Positions 21,752 to 37,014 of a stretch of DNA of 64,000 nt are shown piece by piece. The position numbers and the translations under genes are program-made. The notes beneath the pieces were generated by a model. It had not been told where the DNA came from. It saw only the letters and a program-made list of their open reading frames with translations, and made no database searches. The DNA is from Dioszegia crocea. Its lineage: Eukaryota; Basidiomycota; Tremellomycetes; Tremellales; Bulleribasidiaceae. Each line of letters starts with the position of its first letter. Position 1 is the first letter of the stretch. Where the stretch lies: positions 1,890,809-1,954,808 of the forward strand of contig BCKK01000002.1 of assembly GCA_001600615.1 (NCBI GenBank), in the 5' to 3' direction.

Positions 21752-24700
21752 ATGGACGACCCCAAAGTCCTCGCCGACATCTTATCCCAAGTCAAAGTCC
21801 ACTCAATTCAACTCAAACGATGCCTCGATTCCGACCAAATCATGGAGGCGCTCAAAGCGGCCTCGTCTATGCTTGCCGAGTTACGCACATCCAGTCTGGG
21901 CCCGAAGCAGTACTACGAGCTATACATGTCTGTCTTTGACAGTCTGCGTTATTTGAGTAATTACCTGTATGAGGCGCATACGGAGGGTAAACATCATTTG
22001 GCGGATTTGTACGAGTTGGTCCAGTACGTCTTGCCCCTGAGATCACGCATCTACTCGGAAAGTAAGCTGACGTGATAGGTATGCCGGTAATATCGTACCC
22101 AGGCTGTACCTCATGATTACTGTTGGGTCGGTGTATATGTCTATACCCGATGCGCCCGTCAGGGAGATCATGAAGGATATGCTGGAGATGAGTCGGGGTG
22201 TACAGCATCCTACAAGGGGATTGTTCTTGCGGCATTATCTCAGTGGACAGACGAGAGATTGTCTGCCACTCAACTTGGAGGATGGGTGAGTGGTCTCCTA
22301 CCCTCTACTACGGAGTCAAGCTACATGTGCTGATTTACAGACCCCTCGGAACCTTATCCGACTCGATCGGGTTCGTACTCACCAACTTCATCGAGATGAA
22401 CAAGCTCTGGGTCCGATTACAGCACAGCGGACACTCCCGCGATCGCGAAAAGCGGGAGATTGAGCGTAAAGACCTCCGAATCCTCGTCGGTACCAATCTC
22501 GTCCGTCTGTCCCAGATGGAGGGCATCGATCTGCACACCTACTCCACCATCATCCTACCTGCCGTCCTCGAACAAGTTGTCAATTGCAAAGATGTCATTG
22601 CGCAGGAATACCTCATGGAGGCTGTGATCCAGGTCTTCACCGACGATTTCCACCTGCACACCCTCACGCCCTTCCTGGGTGCCTGCGCCAATCTCCACCC
22701 CAAAGTCAACATCAAGGGTATCGTCATTGCCCTTATCGATCGTCTTGCGGCGTTTGCGGCAAGGGAGGCGGAAGCTGAGGATCCAGAGACGAGGAAGAAG
22801 GGCGAAGAAGAGGCTGCGAGGCGGTTGGCCGAGCGCGTCAAGAATGGTCGAGGAGGTAAAGGGAAGGGCGTCCAGGAAGGGGAGAAGAGCCCGATGGCCG
22901 CTACGGCCAGGCCGGCAGAGGCGGCTGCATGGGGCGGAGAGGAGCCGGCGGAGGCGCCTAATGGTGCAGAGGGTAAGAAAGAGGGGTCGGCAGCTGGTAC
23001 GGCAGACGCAGTGGCGTCTGGGAGTGCCGGTCCGGAGAAAGAAGAAGAGAAGAGGGCGGGTGAAGGCCACGGGCGCGAAGTCAAGAAGTTCAGAGGCATC
23101 CCGGAGGATGTTAGGTTATTTGAAATGTTCTGGAAGCAAGTTGTGGAGCTCATCAAGGTGAATCCCGCGCAAATGCAGTTTGGAATACGTGATGAGCTGA
23201 TACAATCCAGGCCCGCCCTGATTTATCTATCCAAGACATCACTGCGCTCTGCGTATCTCTCATCAACCTCTCGTTGTCGTGCTACCCCGATCGGTTGGAG
23301 TATGTGGATCAGATTCTCGGCTTTGCGCATGGGAAAGTAGTCGAATTTGCCCAAAAGTAAGTCGCATCCTACCGCGCACGTTGAAACCCCCAGCTAACAC
23401 CCCAGCCCCGACCTACATTCGCAAGCTACGACCTCGTCCCTGCTCGCCCTGCTCTTGGCCCCCATCACATCCTACATCTCTCCCCTCACCCTGCTTGCAA
23501 TCCCATCTTACGCGCCCCTACTCTCCGCCCAACCCTACTCTACCCGCCTCGCAATTGGCCAAGCTATCGTCTCTTCAGTGCTCAAGAACAATACGCTCAT
23601 AGAGACTCCCGATGACGTATCGGGTCTACTCGGGTTGTGTCTTGTTCTCGTCAAAGATGTTAAAGAGGGCAATCTGGGTGGTGGACCGCCTGTCCGTCAG
23701 CGAGTTCGAGAAGGGCCCGAGATGCGCGAGTTGGCTGAAGAGCAAGGATGGGTGGCGCGGATGGTGCATCTGTTCCGGAATGAGGATCTGGGTGTGCAAT
23801 TCGAGGTGAGTCAAAAGGGACTAGGAAGCCATTCGGTGCTGATGGTCGCATAGCTTCTACAGACTGCCCGAAAGCACTTTTCAGAAGGCGGCGACCGGAT
23901 CCGATTCACCTTCCCACCACTTATCGCTTCGGGTATCCAGCTCGCGCGGAGGTTTAAAGCAAGAGAAGGGGAAGTGAGTTTCTGATACTGAATTGAGCTG
24001 ACGACAGGAATCTGACTATGAGACACGTCTTTCTCAACTCTTCAAAACGATCCATCAGCTCACTACGACACTGTACCACAAGTGCGAGTGTCCCGAGACG
24101 TGTCTCCGGCTCTTCCTGCTTGCTGCGCAGGTGGCCGATACTTGCAATCTCGAAGAATTGACATACGAATTCTTTGTACAGGCGTTTGTCATTTACGAAG
24201 AGTCGATCTCCGAGTCGCGCGCGCAGTTGCAGGCGATTGTGGGGATTATTGGGGCGTTGCAGACGACCCGAGTGTTTGGGGGCGGGGATAATTACGATAC
24301 GCTCATCACTAAGGCGGCGCTCCATGGGAGTAAATTGCTCAAGAAGGGGCATCAGGCCACGGCCGTCTTGGCTGCGAGTCATATGTGGTGGCAGGGCGAA
24401 GTTGTAGGTCGGGGCAAGGATGACAAGGTGAGCAGAGATTTATTGAACATTTAAGTTTCGCTGATTGTTCAGGCGCCATACCGCGATGGCAAGCGCGTAC
24501 TTGAATGCCTGCAGAAATCCCTCCGGATAGCCTCGTCAAGCATCGACGAACTGACTTCGGTCCAACTCTACGTCGACGCTCTCGACCGGTACATTTACTA
24601 CTTTGAGCAAGGCGTCGAAGCTGTTACTCCGAAATACGTCAACAGCCTCGTGGAGCTCATTGTGGGCAATATCGACAACATCTCGGTTGGAGCGGGATAT

Positions 24701-25043
24701 GAAGGTGGTTTAGGTGCGGGCGGAAGGAGGGGTGGGGGCGAGGGATTGGTAGAGGGTGTTACATCCCCTGAGATGGTTGTCAAGGTGAGTCATTGGTGGC
24801 TAAGGTGTGGGCTGGTGCTGATGCAAATGGTAGCATTTCAGGAATACGCTGGCGTATATATCTACTCGACAACGACAACATGCAGAGAGAGAGTTGAATG
24901 GGGTGGAAGATTCGCCAAGCGAAGAGAAGGAGGAAGGGGCTGTTGGGGATGAGGCGGCAGGAGGGAAGAGCAAGAAGGTCGAGCTAGGCTGGGATAAGGT
25001 CGACGTTGTGGGTGCGTGCTTGAAGATGGGCATATCGAGGTAG
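21752..25043 (+). CDS. VPS35: Retromer core subunit Vps35
   Basis: Cargo-recognition subunit of retromer, recycling receptors from endosomes to the Golgi. The N-terminal part is strongly conserved: [40 protein letters not shown], and the PRLYLM signature that contacts Vps26. The alpha-solenoid follows through [20 protein letters not shown] and the later repeats to [15 protein letters not shown]. Eight or more introns were spliced by eye. The last exon, starting near 24836, ends LKMGISR with TAG at 25041-25043. An insertion of about 100 residues, rich in Ala, Glu, Gly and Lys (about 22770-23090), separates two solenoid segments. The start was placed at 21752 because similarity begins there. 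Confidence 0.94.
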
Positions 25044-25381
25044 AGAGTATCTTCTGGTGGAAGCTTCTTATGATACTTGGTCTAATTCTCTTGATGAATG
25101 CTACGGAGATTTGCATAGGATGAGCAGATGCACAGGTTATGGTATGATGTCTGGGAAGGATAGCTGATTACTGATTGGACGCGACGCGTCGCGGGATCAA
25201 ATTTTGACGCGTCTGATGAGGTCTGATGGTACGCCAAATTACCCTGAGCCCTGATTTGAATTGAATTGGCTGGAGTTGGGTCAAACATTCCTCATCCAAC
25301 CAACACCCTTCACTCTATCTCCTCTCCCTACCTTATCCACCTGTCCGTCCCTAACCCCCCTCACATTCATTACAGCCCAAG
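25044..25381 (+). promoter_or_regulatory. Beta-tubulin promoter and 5' leader with paired ACGCGT
   Basis: The sequence between VPS35 and the beta-tubulin start contains two ACGCGT hexamers, at 25184-25189 and 25207-25212, matching the MluI cell-cycle box bound by MBF-type factors in yeasts. From about 25310 the strand is strongly pyrimidine-rich, as in highly expressed fungal promoters. The hexamer occurs elsewhere in the window, so only the close pair is notable. Confidence 0.4.
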
Positions 25382-27493
<2,112 letters not shown>

Positions 27494-27857
27494 AGTGTTA
27501 CAACCTAATTTCCCTCTCCAGGCGTCTCTGGGAGGTGGGCCGTACCCCTCTACACCTCCTCGATTGACCCCTTCCCCCTTAACCCCCTTCGTCTTTGCCC
27601 CCTTTTCTCCCCTTTTTTGTAGATCGCCTCACCCCGAATTTGCCTTGGCTGGTTTTACTCGGAGTCTCAATAGAGACGGTGGGATGCGCGTTTTTGGTTT
27701 TTTACTGTAATTAACGAAATGAGAAAATTCCCATCGGGTTCCCTAAGGGGGTGACATGCATAGTCAAACTAATCACAAAAGTTGCATCTTGGCTCTTACT
27801 AAAATTAAGTATACAGCATCTTTCTAGCTAAGATGATTCGATTCTATATTGTCATTT
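27494..27857. other. Convergent 3' region
   Basis: About 360 bases between two convergent stops, pyrimidine-rich then AT-rich, with TTTTT and AATTAA-like stretches that suit 3' end formation on both strands. No gene was seen. Confidence 0.5.
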
Positions 27858-30800
27858 TTACCAACCGACATTCTTCCCTTTAGTCTTGACCACCTTCTTC
27901 TTTCTCGTTGCCGACACATAACGCCCTCGTAATCCGCGGTCCGTTCCACCCTTCTTCACGCCCTCTCCCCCACTCTCACTATCGCTCCCACTCCCACTCC
28001 CGCTCTCGCTATCACTATCGCTCTCTTCCTCACTCCCCACTTCTCCACCGGGCGTAACCATCAATTTCCCTCCCACTTTCCCGGGGCCGGTAGGAGTCTG
28101 GGACGGTGATTCAGGCTGAGAACCACCGAATCCTAACGATTGGGTGAATGACCGGAGGACGTCTCTCGACAAACTGCCAAGTGAGGGGAAAGACGAAGAG
28201 ACATTGGGGAGATGATGATTGGTGGATGATGGGTTGGGCTGCGAGGCAGGTAGGGGTCGCCGGTTTCGGATCGAGAGGAGCGCCGGCAATATAGAGTCCG
28301 TGTCGTCGTCTTCATCCTCCTCTTCGTCATCGTTCCCTTTATCAACGCTGACGCTGAGTTCGACGGCAGAAGCCGTCCTGGGACTGACATCATCATCCAC
28401 TTCTGAGACATACTCCCTTTCTTCCTCTTCTTGCTGTGCCTCCTCCTCCTCATCTCCATCACCGTTTGTTGAAGCTGAGTCATGCGCATCATCACCATTG
28501 TTCAACACCTCCCCTACCTTCCTCCCCGTGGGCGTCTTCACATTCTCCCCCTCCTCCTCATCGCTTTCTTCAGGGATAGGGCTCGCAGCAGCCCCGCTCC
28601 CCTTGCCCGGCCTGGCCTGAGACGTTTCCTGGCTTTCGCGAGGTGACGAGTACTGCACAGGTTGCGCGTGCAGAGTATACGCCTGGGTCTCGGGATACTG
28701 CGATTGCGGCATAAAGAGGGGTGTAGGCTGAGTTTCGGGGATCTGGGATGGTTGGGAAGATTGAGATTGGGCAGATGTCGCGCGGGTCATTCGTGATGAC
28801 CGGGGTGGTTGGGCAGGAGAGGGAGGTTCGACAGAGACCGTTCCTGTCCTGCGGGTATTACGACGCTGGGGGATGACAGGGGATGTGGGGGCAGATGAAG
28901 GGATGGGAGCTTGGGGTGCCGGACTAGATATGACGCGTCGGGAACTCCGTCGTTGGGTCAAGGTTGGGAGGTGATCGCCGTTAGCGAGGGATGAATCGAG
29001 CTGGTCCGCTTGGCTAGATGGGGCAGGGGCGGGTAGAGCAGCCAACCCTTCTTCCGATTCTTCCACCAGGACATCCATTGATGGGAGAGGTTGTGATTGA
29101 CTAGCCTGAGACGCAGGTAGAGCACCCTGAGACGACGATCGACGCTTAGGTACGACCTTCGCCTTTCCCTTCCCCTTGACCGGCTGCGACAGCGAGAGTG
29201 GGGTAGGCTCAGGCGTGTTGACGTCTTCCGCATTCAACTGAATGATGGCCGGCTCGACATGATCAACCGTATCGATAGATTGGATCCGCCCTGACCGACG
29301 ACGAGTAGACGCAGAATCGGTAGATTGCTGACTACTCGATGCAGCCCCTTTAGTAGATTGCTGGCTACTCGATACATGTGCCTTTGGCGGCCGACCACGT
29401 TTCTTGGGTATTGGCGTCGCCGCCTCCATCTCCTCATCTTCAACATCCACAATCACCTGACTTGCCCGTCGACCCCTCTGGATTTCGGCCTGAACTTGGG
29501 TAGACGGCGCGGCCTCCGATTCCGGCTCGGGTGTGGCTTCCTCCGCTCTCGCCTGAGCAAATGCAATCGCACCTGCCGACTCGCCGACATTCTGGCTCGG
29601 CCCAGCCTGCTCGTCCAGCTCGCCAAATCGAGCAGAACGGCGCGAATTGGTCGAGGAGATGGAGTGTGCTGATGCAGCTTGCGATGGGAGTGGTTGATGG
29701 TTCTCGGCATCGGAGTCTGGCGATAACAGGCGTTGGGTCGCTGGTAGTTGGGTGGTGGATTTTGTTTGAGTTCTGAAAATTGTCAGAATGAGCTCATTTT
29801 CTAGAATATCTTGGAACAGGGGAGACTGACGGATCGATGCCAGCACCCTGACTACCTCCCGCGGGTATATCCTGGTTCGCTGATTTCTCTTTGACAACCG
29901 CCTCTTCTTCACCTTCCTCTTCCTCTTCCGCCTCCTCCTCTTCTTCCTCCTCCTCGCCTACAGAAGGACCCGTTGCCTCCAAATCAACACGCATCCCACC
30001 TTGTCCAGCCGGAGGCACACTAGTCCTATCCGACCGACTATCCTCCATATCCACATCAGCCTGAGTAGCCAAAACGACTGGTGGCTCCCCAAATCCCGTC
30101 CGCTGCCCCTCTTCATCCTGAGTAGGCGCAATCTCATCCGTCTCCACCTCCTCTTCCCTATCCGCAACACTGAAATCTCCAATCGAACTTGCGTCGTCCG
30201 GCCCGCCATTTATCGGAGCGACCGAAACGCTCTCTACGTCCTCATCCTCATCTTCATCCGCATCGCCTTCTGGCCGGAGAGAGACGTCACCCATCTCCGC
30301 GGCAGTCTCGCGCACCTTGGCTTTCTCAGCTTGTGAGAGCGGTCGAGAGAAGAATTGGTCGAATAGAGATTGAGGATCGGGTAGGCCGTCATATTTGACC
30401 GTAGCGGGTGATTTGGAGGTGAGGGGGTTGCGGCGCTGATCAGGAGTATGCCCGGTTTGGTGTGCCGATGCCGAGGTGGACGCGGAATCGGCTGATGAGA
30501 TTTCGGACGCAGAATCATCATTGCCCTTGTCGGATCGCTGGGGCTTGTTGGCCGCTAGACCAGCGCCGGTTGGGGAATGTGTGTTGAATCCCGGTAGATC
30601 CAGCCGAGCGATAGCTTGGGTAGTGGTTTCCGAAATATCGTCCCCTACCTCTTCCTCATCCTCATCCTCTTCTTTTTCCTCCTCCTCCTCCTCCACGTCA
30701 TCTCCACCCGCCTGAACCTGAGACTTTACCGGAGTTCCAGCATTGAAAGCAGTCTCCTCATCCCGGTCCATCGAGACATCCTCATCTTCGTCCCCTTCTC

Positions 30801-33800
30801 CATCCCCAAATTCAGCCTCCGCATCCGTCTCAGCCCCAAGTTCCGACTCCTCATCGCCCTCTTCATCGGAGTCCGACCCGGAATCAGAGCCTGAATCGGA
30901 AGCGGAGTCGGAATCATCCTCCGTCTCAATCAATGCCGTACTGGCGCTCACAGCGCCAACCGATCCGGATCTCCGTTTCGCCTTGCCCAGTCCCCTCAGA
31001 TATATCGGGATAGGTACACCGCTATCGACTTTGTTGACGGTTGTCGTGGCAGGTCCGGGGCTGTCTGCTGTAGTATTGACGGCGGGCTGGACCGGCTCCG
31101 ATCTAGAGCTAGAGGATCCAGAGCTTGCAGAGGATGCCGCTCTTTCCTTCCGGCCAGTATTGGGTCGACTATATGTGATGGGTGTTTTCCGTGCATCGGG
31201 TAATTTTGCTGAAGGGGTTTTGGCAGGTGGGGGGATGTCGGCCGAGTCGCCATTGACAGGAGGAGTGATATCCGCTGTTGGAGTCTCGGCTGCCGGAGCT
31301 GGGACTTCAGTAGTGTCGCTCACCGGGGCGGGTATCATTACCGGATCGCCGGGGGTTTGAGGAGCGGCATCTGTCGTCCCACTAGACGAGCTGCCGTCTC
31401 GAGCCGAGCTGTCATTCGCAGCTTTAGATTGTGGGGGAGGCGCTCGAGCTGCGGGTGTCGGTGGTGACTCTCGGCGGAGCGATTCCTCCTCATCTTCCTG
31501 CTCTTCTTCCTCCTCTTCTTCATCATTATCCGGCCCCGGTTCCGCTTCAGCCTCCTTCTCAGCCTGCTCCTCGCGTAGCTTCTTTATCCAGCTTTCGATA
31601 GCCTCCACGCCTTGAGCCCAATATCGCCCGCCCGACATTTCCCGCATGACCACTTCCAATCGCTCCTCCAGGGCCGATACGCCGGCCAAGACCAGCGGGC
31701 AGGCAGCTTGTGTATGAACCTGTTTTGATCCACAGACGAGGCATGATGGCGAGGTCGTGCCTGAGGTAGACGATGCCGGAGTTGACTTGTTGATTTTTGT
31801 CTTCGGGGTGGGTTTCGCCTTGGGAGCTTTACCACTCTTGGGAGTGGATGAGGATGATTCGGTAAATGCTGGTGCAGATCGAGGATCTGCGGTGATGTCG
31901 GCGGAGACGTTGTTGGAAGCAGGTTCAGGTGTGTCTGACACGTCAGGATGGATGTGAATAATAGATGGGTCACATACCTGTGATCGGATCTGTGTCCATT
32001 TGTGATTCGGCCGGAGCCACCTGGGCAAGTTTCCCCTTCTTGTCCTTCTTTTCTTTGGCTGCCTTTTTGCCTTTGGCAGGTATAGCAGGGCTCGCTTCCG
32101 TCTCTTCCGTTGTCGAAGCCGTCGACTGATCTGCTAGCTTAGCATTGTACCTAGACGCGGCATGGATCTGCTGCTCACCGTTCTGGGCAAGATTCGAAGA
32201 TTCGCCAGAAGCCTCAGATACAGCTGTGGTAACGTTCTTCCCCTTCTTCTTTTTCTCCTTTTTGGCCTTCTCCTTTGCTCCTGCAGCCTTTGCCGGACCG
32301 GAGACAGCGGCTGGCTGACTCACCTCCTGTGCTGCGGGCGTCGCCGGTGTAGCTGCTGGACCCGACGAAGGACCCGCGGCAGCGGCTTCGGCCTTTCTTG
32401 CTTGCTCCTCGCGGAACCTAGCCAACCAATTCGGGGCCGCTGTCGTTGTGGGCTTCGCCTTCTCTTGTGCAGACTCTAGTGGGGTAGTAGAACGTGAAGA
32501 TCCGGGCACGGATTTCGTTGGTAGTATCGGAGTGGACGGACCTGCCTCTGCCGTTGGGGGAGTAGAATCGATAGTCGTCGATGTAGATGAGGATCTAGGG
32601 ACACGCACTTTTTTGGGTTTACTGGCCGGTGGGACGGACTCTGCAGCCTCCTCAATAGCCGAAGGAATAGGAGCGGCGATATCACCGGTAGGTTCAGCTC
32701 CTACAAGAAGCTGATCCACGGATGAAGGCGCCGCACCCTCGCTCGCGCCGGGGGTGAATGACAGACCGAGAGGACTGGGTTTGGCAGGTTTGTACGATTG
32801 TCTTCGTAGTGCTGCTCCGGGGCCCTTTGACGAGCTAATATCGGCGGAAGTAGGTGAGGAGGAGGTAGTCTCAGGAGTCGAGTTTATAGAAGCATCGGAT
32901 TTCTTCTTCTTCTTCTTTTTAGGCGGTGATGGGGTGAGGGAGGATTGGGGGATGTCGGAGTCCAGGGCAGATTGGAGTTGTAGGGGAGTGATGGACCGTT
33001 TCCGTTTCGCTTTCGAGGCTGCTGAGGTATTTTCGCTGGATGGTACAGCTGCAGCTTCTGCTGTGGTCGACTGCCTCTTCTTCTTCTTCTCTTTTGGCGC
33101 TGGAGTCATAGCGCATGAAGGAGTAGTAGATGGCCCGGCCGCCGCATGGAGTGCGGTAGCTTGTGGTGTAGAGGATAAAGAGGGGATATGAGGCACCACG
33201 GTAGGTATCTCAGGCGTGGTCGGAGATAGTGCTTCACCATTTGGTAATGTCGCGGAGAGGATCAAATTGCGCAACCTCTTCTTTTCCATTTTTCTCCGTG
33301 CCTTGGGGCTGAGGGAGGAGGTCATGTCCGCTAGCGATGAAGCATTCGCGACAGCAGCGTCCACGGACCCTGGAACGCTCTCAACTCTCCTCTGTTTGCC
33401 TTTCCGCCAGTCCGAGCTCGCGGCCGGAGTCGTTGTTGGAGTAACGGCTGCCGGAGACGGAGTGAGTGGACGAGCAGCAGCTGTCGATGGAGACGGATGG
33501 GAGCTAGGGAGAGGTGTACGGAATGCTCGGGAGGTCGAAGGCCCAGCGACAGCGTACGCTTTAATCGACAGATGAGCATCCGGATGATCGGCTGCGCGCT
33601 GTCGAAGGGTGTCAAGATCATACCCTGCAAGCGTCAGCTTCGACCATCTGCTTGAGTCACAAGCTTGACTTGATCAGGTACTGTAGGGGTACTCACGATC
33701 CCAGATGTCAACTTCCCTACCAGCCTCGCGCATATGTGCCAGGCGAATGTCGGTACCCGCGGGGAAGCATAGCTTTTTCGCTACTTTGGACGATACATCG

Positions 33801-34193
33801 GCGAGGGACTGATCGATGCCTGGTGCGTGTATCAGCTAGACTCGCAATATCACCAGCGCGTCTCAAGGCAGACGCCTAGCTGATGCAACCCACACGCCTC
33901 ACTTATGCCAACCGTCCCATCACTCCGGTATGCTGAGATAGAAACTCACTGATGCGTCCAACCCACTGCTGATCGACATCTGCCCTCAAGAAAGTCACCT
34001 GTATCTTCCCATCCTCGGAACTAGGCCTTCCGCCAGCCACGGTGAACGTGCCGTTGATTACACCTCCTGACTTCGGGGCGGTACTCGCGGACGTGATGGA
34101 GGCCGGTACGACGACCTGAGCGCCTGCCGCTGACGAACTAGCAGCAGGACTATCCTGATCGTTACCGCGCTTCCTTTTGCCCTTGACCGACAT
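27858..34193 (-). CDS. Very large disordered nuclear-type protein, possibly Net1/Dnt1-like
   Basis: Five exons (34193-33950, 33819-33697, 33624-31978, 31934-29831, 29772-27858) sum to 2011 codons with the frame intact, a 2010-residue protein. The N-terminus is basic (MSVKGKRKRG), then a small globular region: KIQVTFLRADVDQQWVGRI, QSLADVSSKVAKKLCF, IRLAHMREAGREVDIWDYDL. Its pattern recalls the ubiquitin-like N-terminal domain of Net1/Dnt1 nucleolar proteins; this is tentative. The rest is mostly disordered, with KKKKRK-type nuclear signals, long acidic E/D runs, many SQ/TQ and SP/TP sites, and one CCHC-like knuckle (CLVCGSKQVHTQAAC, about 31737) followed by a helical segment. It ends in a basic RKKKVVKTKGKNVGW tail. 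Function is unproven. Confidence 0.8.
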
Positions 34194-34446
34194 TGTATAT
34201 AGACTGTCGGCTTGATGGCAGCAAGGGATCCACTAGATGGCTGGGTTGGCTAGAGAAATTTGCATCTGGCCTTGCTTGCTTGGTTCGTCGCTCTTAAAGT
34301 GAGGGGCATGAATAACGCGTAACGTCAGGTTATCCGTGCGTCTATGTTTCATCGCGTTTCGCCTCTGGAGGAATGCGCGTAGTGTCTAGGTGATGAGGCG
34401 GAATTGAGTAGACGATAGACTGGATAGGCGGTGTGGCATCGTACAA

Positions 34447-36537
34447 CTAGGCGGATTCTGCCTGACTATCACCTCCAACCGGAACTGGTACCATACAATC
34501 CAAGACCCTGCCTAGATTCCCACCCCGGGCCCGTAGAGCCTTCCCATGACCTCCGTCATTATCCCATGTAAAATTCACCCCCACCGCCGCACCATGACTT
34601 TCCAGGTACTCTTTTACCCTTGGCGCATCGACTATCACATCCTTACTGCCGAAGAAGAAATGGTCGTAGAATGATCGAGCAAGTGAGGGTGCTCCTCGAT
34701 GAAGATACAATTGTCGGACCAGTGGAAATGGCGTTGAATGTAATTTGATATTCCAAGTTCGGACGATACGAGCTTTTGCATGATAAGTTGGAAAGGCTAA
34801 TAAGTCAGCGCAGTCTGTCAAACCAGTCTGGAGCTCACTGTTGTCGGTGTTCGATAGCAGAACGCGTGGCAGGTAAATCCTTCCTCGAGGCAGAAGATGA
34901 TGGGATCGACGAAGGTGTTCTGCCGAACGAGCTGAGGACAGTCTTGAAGCACTACATGTTCAGCGTTGTTGGTTCCTGCTTCGAAGGCTGGAACTTACTC
35001 CAGCTGTGATGTACAGTGCCATTGCTGTGACTCATCACACTCAGCCCACCCCGAGGTTCGCCACACTTCGGCTCAGAGGCCACTCCATGCGTCGGTTTCC
35101 CGGCATCAAATCCCCATCTTTCGCAGATCGCTAGCATATCCCGCACGAACTGTTGTCTCGTCCAGGGTCTGAGATGTTGCCGGTGAAATACCGCTTGGCA
35201 GGTATGGTGCGCGATCGGGAAGAGTATTGGATGCGTCTTGAATCTGTCCAGCATCGGCTTGAGGACCTTGACGTTTTGTATGAGTCCAAAGCCCATTCCG
35301 TGCAAATACATCAGTGGCATTGCGCTAGGAGAAGTACGACCGGCCTCAGGTGTCCAACCCGGAGGTATCCGCAAGAGGTAGTCTATATCGCCCTGTCTGT
35401 ATTGCGACATACCTCTGTGGGAGAGGTACACATTCCGAATGATGATATTGGCAGTGTTGTTGATGGCATATATGACTAAGGGACGAGGGTTCGCGTTCAT
35501 AGGGTCGAGTGATATGCGCATAACATCGACAGAAGGGCTGCGGCCACGGGCGAAGGTAGTCGCTGATCGTGCTTCGACGATGACGAAAATCTTGCAAAGA
35601 AAGGCTCGTTTTTCGCGATTTTGTAGGGCTTGATGGAGGGGCACATTGAGGAGTATTGAGGAGAGCCATGTGAGGACGTCATTTCGACGTATCTCTGTCC
35701 ATGATGTGTTACCGAACCTAAAGAATGAGCCACTGCACTGCGCTATTTGGTCAATCAATACTCACCATTTGCCCCACCTTTGCCGGAAGACCATCGCCCT
35801 TTCCAGGCTCGGCGACGTCAGGTCGTGAGTCAGCCCCCCCGAGCAGCACACCGATGAGCACGATGTGGCCCTCTTCGATCCATCAAGGGCCCTCAAGACC
35901 TCTAGTGCAGAGGCTCCCTCCTCCTCTCCTGCGACTAGTGTGACCTCTAGCCCGCCTTTCTTCTCCTTCGGCTGGACACGCAGATCCGCATGCATGATAT
36001 CATGACCGAATTTGTCCCGCCTCTCGGGCTCCAAAACGCAGATTGAGGTATATCGCTTTGCTTTTCGGATGGAGTATCGCTGGCATATAGAAGAGATGAC
36101 TTCGGCCGCGCTCAATATTGCAGCTGTCATTGGGAGGGGGAGGACAGATCGCCGGATGATCATGGAGAAGAGGGATGCGCCGAGGATGCAGCTATAGTGT
36201 GAGTCTCCATCGTTTAGGCGGTTGGGCGTTGAACTCACAAGCTCAGTGGCGTGATCAGCCATATAGCCTTCAGCGTGAGGTTGACAGCGTGGAAGGCATA
36301 GGTGTGCTCTAGCAGTCCTTGCCTCCACTCCAATCTGTCCGGTGCGTCCAGGGGTACCAGATCCTTCGCAGAGGCTACCGATCGCGCTATCGATTGACCG
36401 TCATCGATACTGCAAGACGGCTCGAAAGCTTGGTGTCTAACCAGGATCCGACTGACCTGGTCGTCTCCTAGCGGCACCTTGCGGTCTTGACGATCGAGCG
36501 AATCCACCGTGACTGTATCGGCGGAATCGATGCGCAT
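34447..36537 (-). CDS. Membrane alpha/beta hydrolase, copy A
   Basis: Starts at 36537 (MRIDSADTVTVDS). N-terminal hydrophobic segments (FHAVNLTLKAIWLITPLSL and the next exon) anchor it in a membrane, followed by an alpha/beta-hydrolase fold. The oxyanion-hole HG is in MYLHGMGFGLIQN, and the nucleophile elbow is VMSHSNGT, that is S-x-S-x-G instead of G-x-S-x-G. The acidic residue lies in GSKDVIVDAPRVKEYL and the catalytic His in DGGHG. Probably a lipase or esterase; the substrate is unknown. It is a tandem copy of the gene at 37015-39019, sharing intron positions, for example after LITPLS, before the hydrolase core and after the elbow. The C-terminus ends GDSQAESA. Confidence 0.82.
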
Positions 36538-37014
36538 GGCTGTTGACGTGCACGTGTCGACGTAAGAGGCTTTACTGACACACTACGTATGAGGCTTTCG
36601 ACAGATGAGGTCTGGAAGGTCACTGGATGAGTCGAAGAGATTTAAGCGTTGAGAGGATTGACCTGTTTGGGAGGTTCAAAGGATAAAGGAGGGGGAATCC
36701 TTACAGGAATGTAAGGAGGTCAGGGGCCAGGCGGATAACCTCGGCCGGGCCAAGGACGTGCTGTACTCAGCGACGACTACGGTAGGCGGTCGGATCGATC
36801 CCGCGTCACACCGGCTGAGCTGGTGCGTACAATTAGCGTAACCGGCCTCTCCTGCAGCCTGCAGGAGGGTCACACCGCGGCCCACCACGCTGCCACGCGT
36901 ACACTTACACGAGGATTATGTATGCTCGGCCCTCACTCGAATCGCTCTGCAGTACTATGGAGTCGAGGAACTTGCATGGGAATGGAATGCAGCTGTAAAC
37001 TCAATCTCTGTTCG
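36538..37014. other. Intergenic region between the hydrolase copies
   Basis: About 480 bases containing the copy A promoter. One ACGCGT occurs near 36895. No coding signal was recognised. Confidence 0.5.

Noticed and set aside
30743..31360. 205-codon plus-strand open frame, Ser/Asp-like
   Set aside because: It is the mirror of low-complexity acidic coding sequence of the 27858-34193 gene. Such repeats often leave the other strand open.
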